This document shows positions 15,654 to 16,428 of a stretch of 16,428 bases of DNA, piece by piece. This DNA is from JABJPE01 sp036340215. GTDB lineage: Bacteria > Pseudomonadota > Gammaproteobacteria > Comchoanobacterales > Comchoanobacteraceae. A program made the position numbers and the translations under genes. The DNA lies in contig JAYYZF010000013.1 in the NCBI GenBank assembly GCA_036340215.1, forward strand, positions 1-16,428, in the 5' to 3' direction. Position 1 is the first letter of the stretch; every line of letters begins with the position of its first letter. Under the pieces are notes generated by a model. That model saw only the letters and a program-made list of their open reading frames with translations, was not told the origin of the DNA and made no database searches.

Positions 15654-16358
15654 ATGACAAAAGATATGAAAATTGAAAATAAGCAAACTCAAATTTTTCT
15701 TGCAAGCATACACCCCAAGTTAGTAGCACCTATAGTTATTAGTATATTGACATATTCATTTACGATAATTACTCCTGAGAAAGTAAATCTGATGTTTTTC
15801 ATAGGAATTAGTACTTTTAGCTATTTTAATTTGCTATATAACGGAGGTAAATATAGCAAGTTAGCTCCATTATTTTATGATATGTTAAAAATTAGCATGC
15901 ATTCTCTAGAACAAAGTGAATTCAAAGCACTGATAACAAAAATATCAGGAACTGATCTAGCTCAATATAAAACTCTGGCAAACTTTACTATTTTTGCTAT
16001 ATCTTTTTGTAGCGCATTAATTCATAGAAGACTAGTAATATTTTCAAAAGAAAATAAAGTTATAATTCTTGTTTCGCTCGGAGTACACTTCACACACCAG
16101 TTACTTTTCCAACTCGTCGATAATGGCCTAGACTTTAGCTCTTATACAAAAGTATTTAAGAGTATAAAAAACCAAATACATGAACAGAGCAATCACTATA
16201 TGGCAAATAGCCTTAGCTTAAAATTAATCATGACTGGAATCCCAGCATCTGAAGTGTTTGGTCTTTCAAATTATAGGCTAGACAATAAATATCAAGAACT
16301 AGCGACATCTTCGGATTCAGTTAAAGCATCAACTCTAGGCAATGTTACTCCAACTTGA
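15654..16358 (+). CDS. Unrecognised four-helix membrane protein (operon gene 3)
   Basis: The family is unknown. The 234 residues comprise a short N-terminus and a first hairpin (about 23-39 and 43-62) bracketed by P21 and P41, then a linker with a helical KLAPLFYDMLKISMHSLEQ stretch. A second hairpin (108-128 and 134-152) precedes a hydrophilic C-terminus containing NHYMANSLSLKLIM and IPASE. HYM followed by an IPA(G/S)E motif also occurs in the C-terminal part of the first operon gene (HYM 247-249, IPAGE 270-274), again pointing to duplication. AAGGAA sits 7 nt before the ATG. The stop TGA lies within a TTGACC -35-like box, so another gene probably begins beyond the window. Confidence 0.8.
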   Translation: MTKDMKIENKQTQIFLASIHPKLVAPIVISILTYSFTIITPEKVNLMFFIGISTFSYFNLLYNGGKYSKLAPLFYDMLKISMHSLEQSEFKALITKISGTDLAQYKTLANFTIFAISFCSALIHRRLVIFSKENKVIILVSLGVHFTHQLLFQLVDNGLDFSSYTKVFKSIKNQIHEQSNHYMANSLSLKLIMTGIPASEVFGLSNYRLDNKYQELATSSDSVKASTLGNVTPT

Positions 16359-16383
16359 CCTTGATATTTACCATTTCTATCCT
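16355..16383 (+). promoter_or_regulatory. Candidate promoter for a gene beyond the window
   Basis: TTGACC (16355-16360), a 17-bp spacer and TATCCT (16378-16383). Like two others in this cluster, its -35 contains the stop codon of the preceding gene. The remaining 45 bp show no convincing ribosome-binding site; an ATG at 16416 stays open to the edge but is unsupported. Confidence 0.4.
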
Positions 16384-16428
16384 TGTATGAAGTTTGGCAC
16401 ACTTGATCAGACTCTATGAAAATAAACT

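Noticed and set aside
13420..15713. Minus-strand open frames at 13420, 13821, 14270, 14751, 15015 and 15492
   Set aside because: They are antisense to plus-strand genes that have promoters, ribosome-binding sites and sensible membrane topology; none has its own signals.
1..16428. CRISPR arrays, insertion sequences, integrases and attachment sites
   Set aside because: No regularly spaced direct repeats, transposase-like proteins or tRNA-end duplications were seen; the only clear repeat is the diverged 1-kb tandem pair.

Overview
The window is AT-rich Gammaproteobacterium-like DNA. It carries recognisable chromosomal genes (tRNA-Ser(GGA), an ABC-F ATPase, clpB, rpiA, prlC, a gamma-class carbonic anhydrase). 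Low GC and many lineage-specific membrane proteins would fit a host-associated member of the Francisella/Legionella/Piscirickettsia part of the class. This placement is an inference from gene content; no marker here fixes the genus.

Region by region. (1) 1-134: the start of a minus-strand protein, probably an ABC exporter, then tRNA-Ser(GGA) at 249-338. (2) 428-3216: a small putative metal-handling locus. A MerC-like membrane protein and a very divergent P1B-type ATPase form a minus-strand operon, with a DUF2892 membrane protein diverging from it. The ATPase keeps CPC, the phosphorylatable Asp and GDGxND, but almost all of its nucleotide-binding domain is absent. Both operon proteins end in cysteine-rich tails with a similar CCNS motif. 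(3) 3225-7436: an ABC-F protein and the disaggregase ClpB, both minus strand; clpB has a good sigma-32-like promoter. (4) 7653-8021: a GtrA-family membrane protein. (5) 8071-10798: prlC and rpiA, overlapping by 8 bp and read as one minus-strand unit. (6) 10907-11443: a gamma-carbonic anhydrase, divergent from prlC.

(7) 11440-16428: the most unusual part. Six plus-strand genes encode small multi-pass membrane proteins that I cannot assign to a known family. They are built from transmembrane hairpins, most with a Pro-containing turn, separated by a hydrophilic helical linker. Two of them (12214-12864 and 13211-13831) are clear paralogs made by a tandem duplication of about 1 kb. The duplicated unit took along the 3' end of the gene before it, which survives as a decayed relic at 12921-13154, together with promoter and terminator. 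The last three genes form a tight operon whose products share a Pro-X19-Pro first hairpin. Several promoters have their -35 box TTGAC fused to the TGA stop of the preceding gene, so each gene ends inside the promoter of the next.

The cluster looks like a locally amplifying family of membrane-hairpin proteins. Hairpin proteins of this shape are common among proteins that bacteria insert into host or vacuole membranes, but nothing in this window demonstrates secretion.
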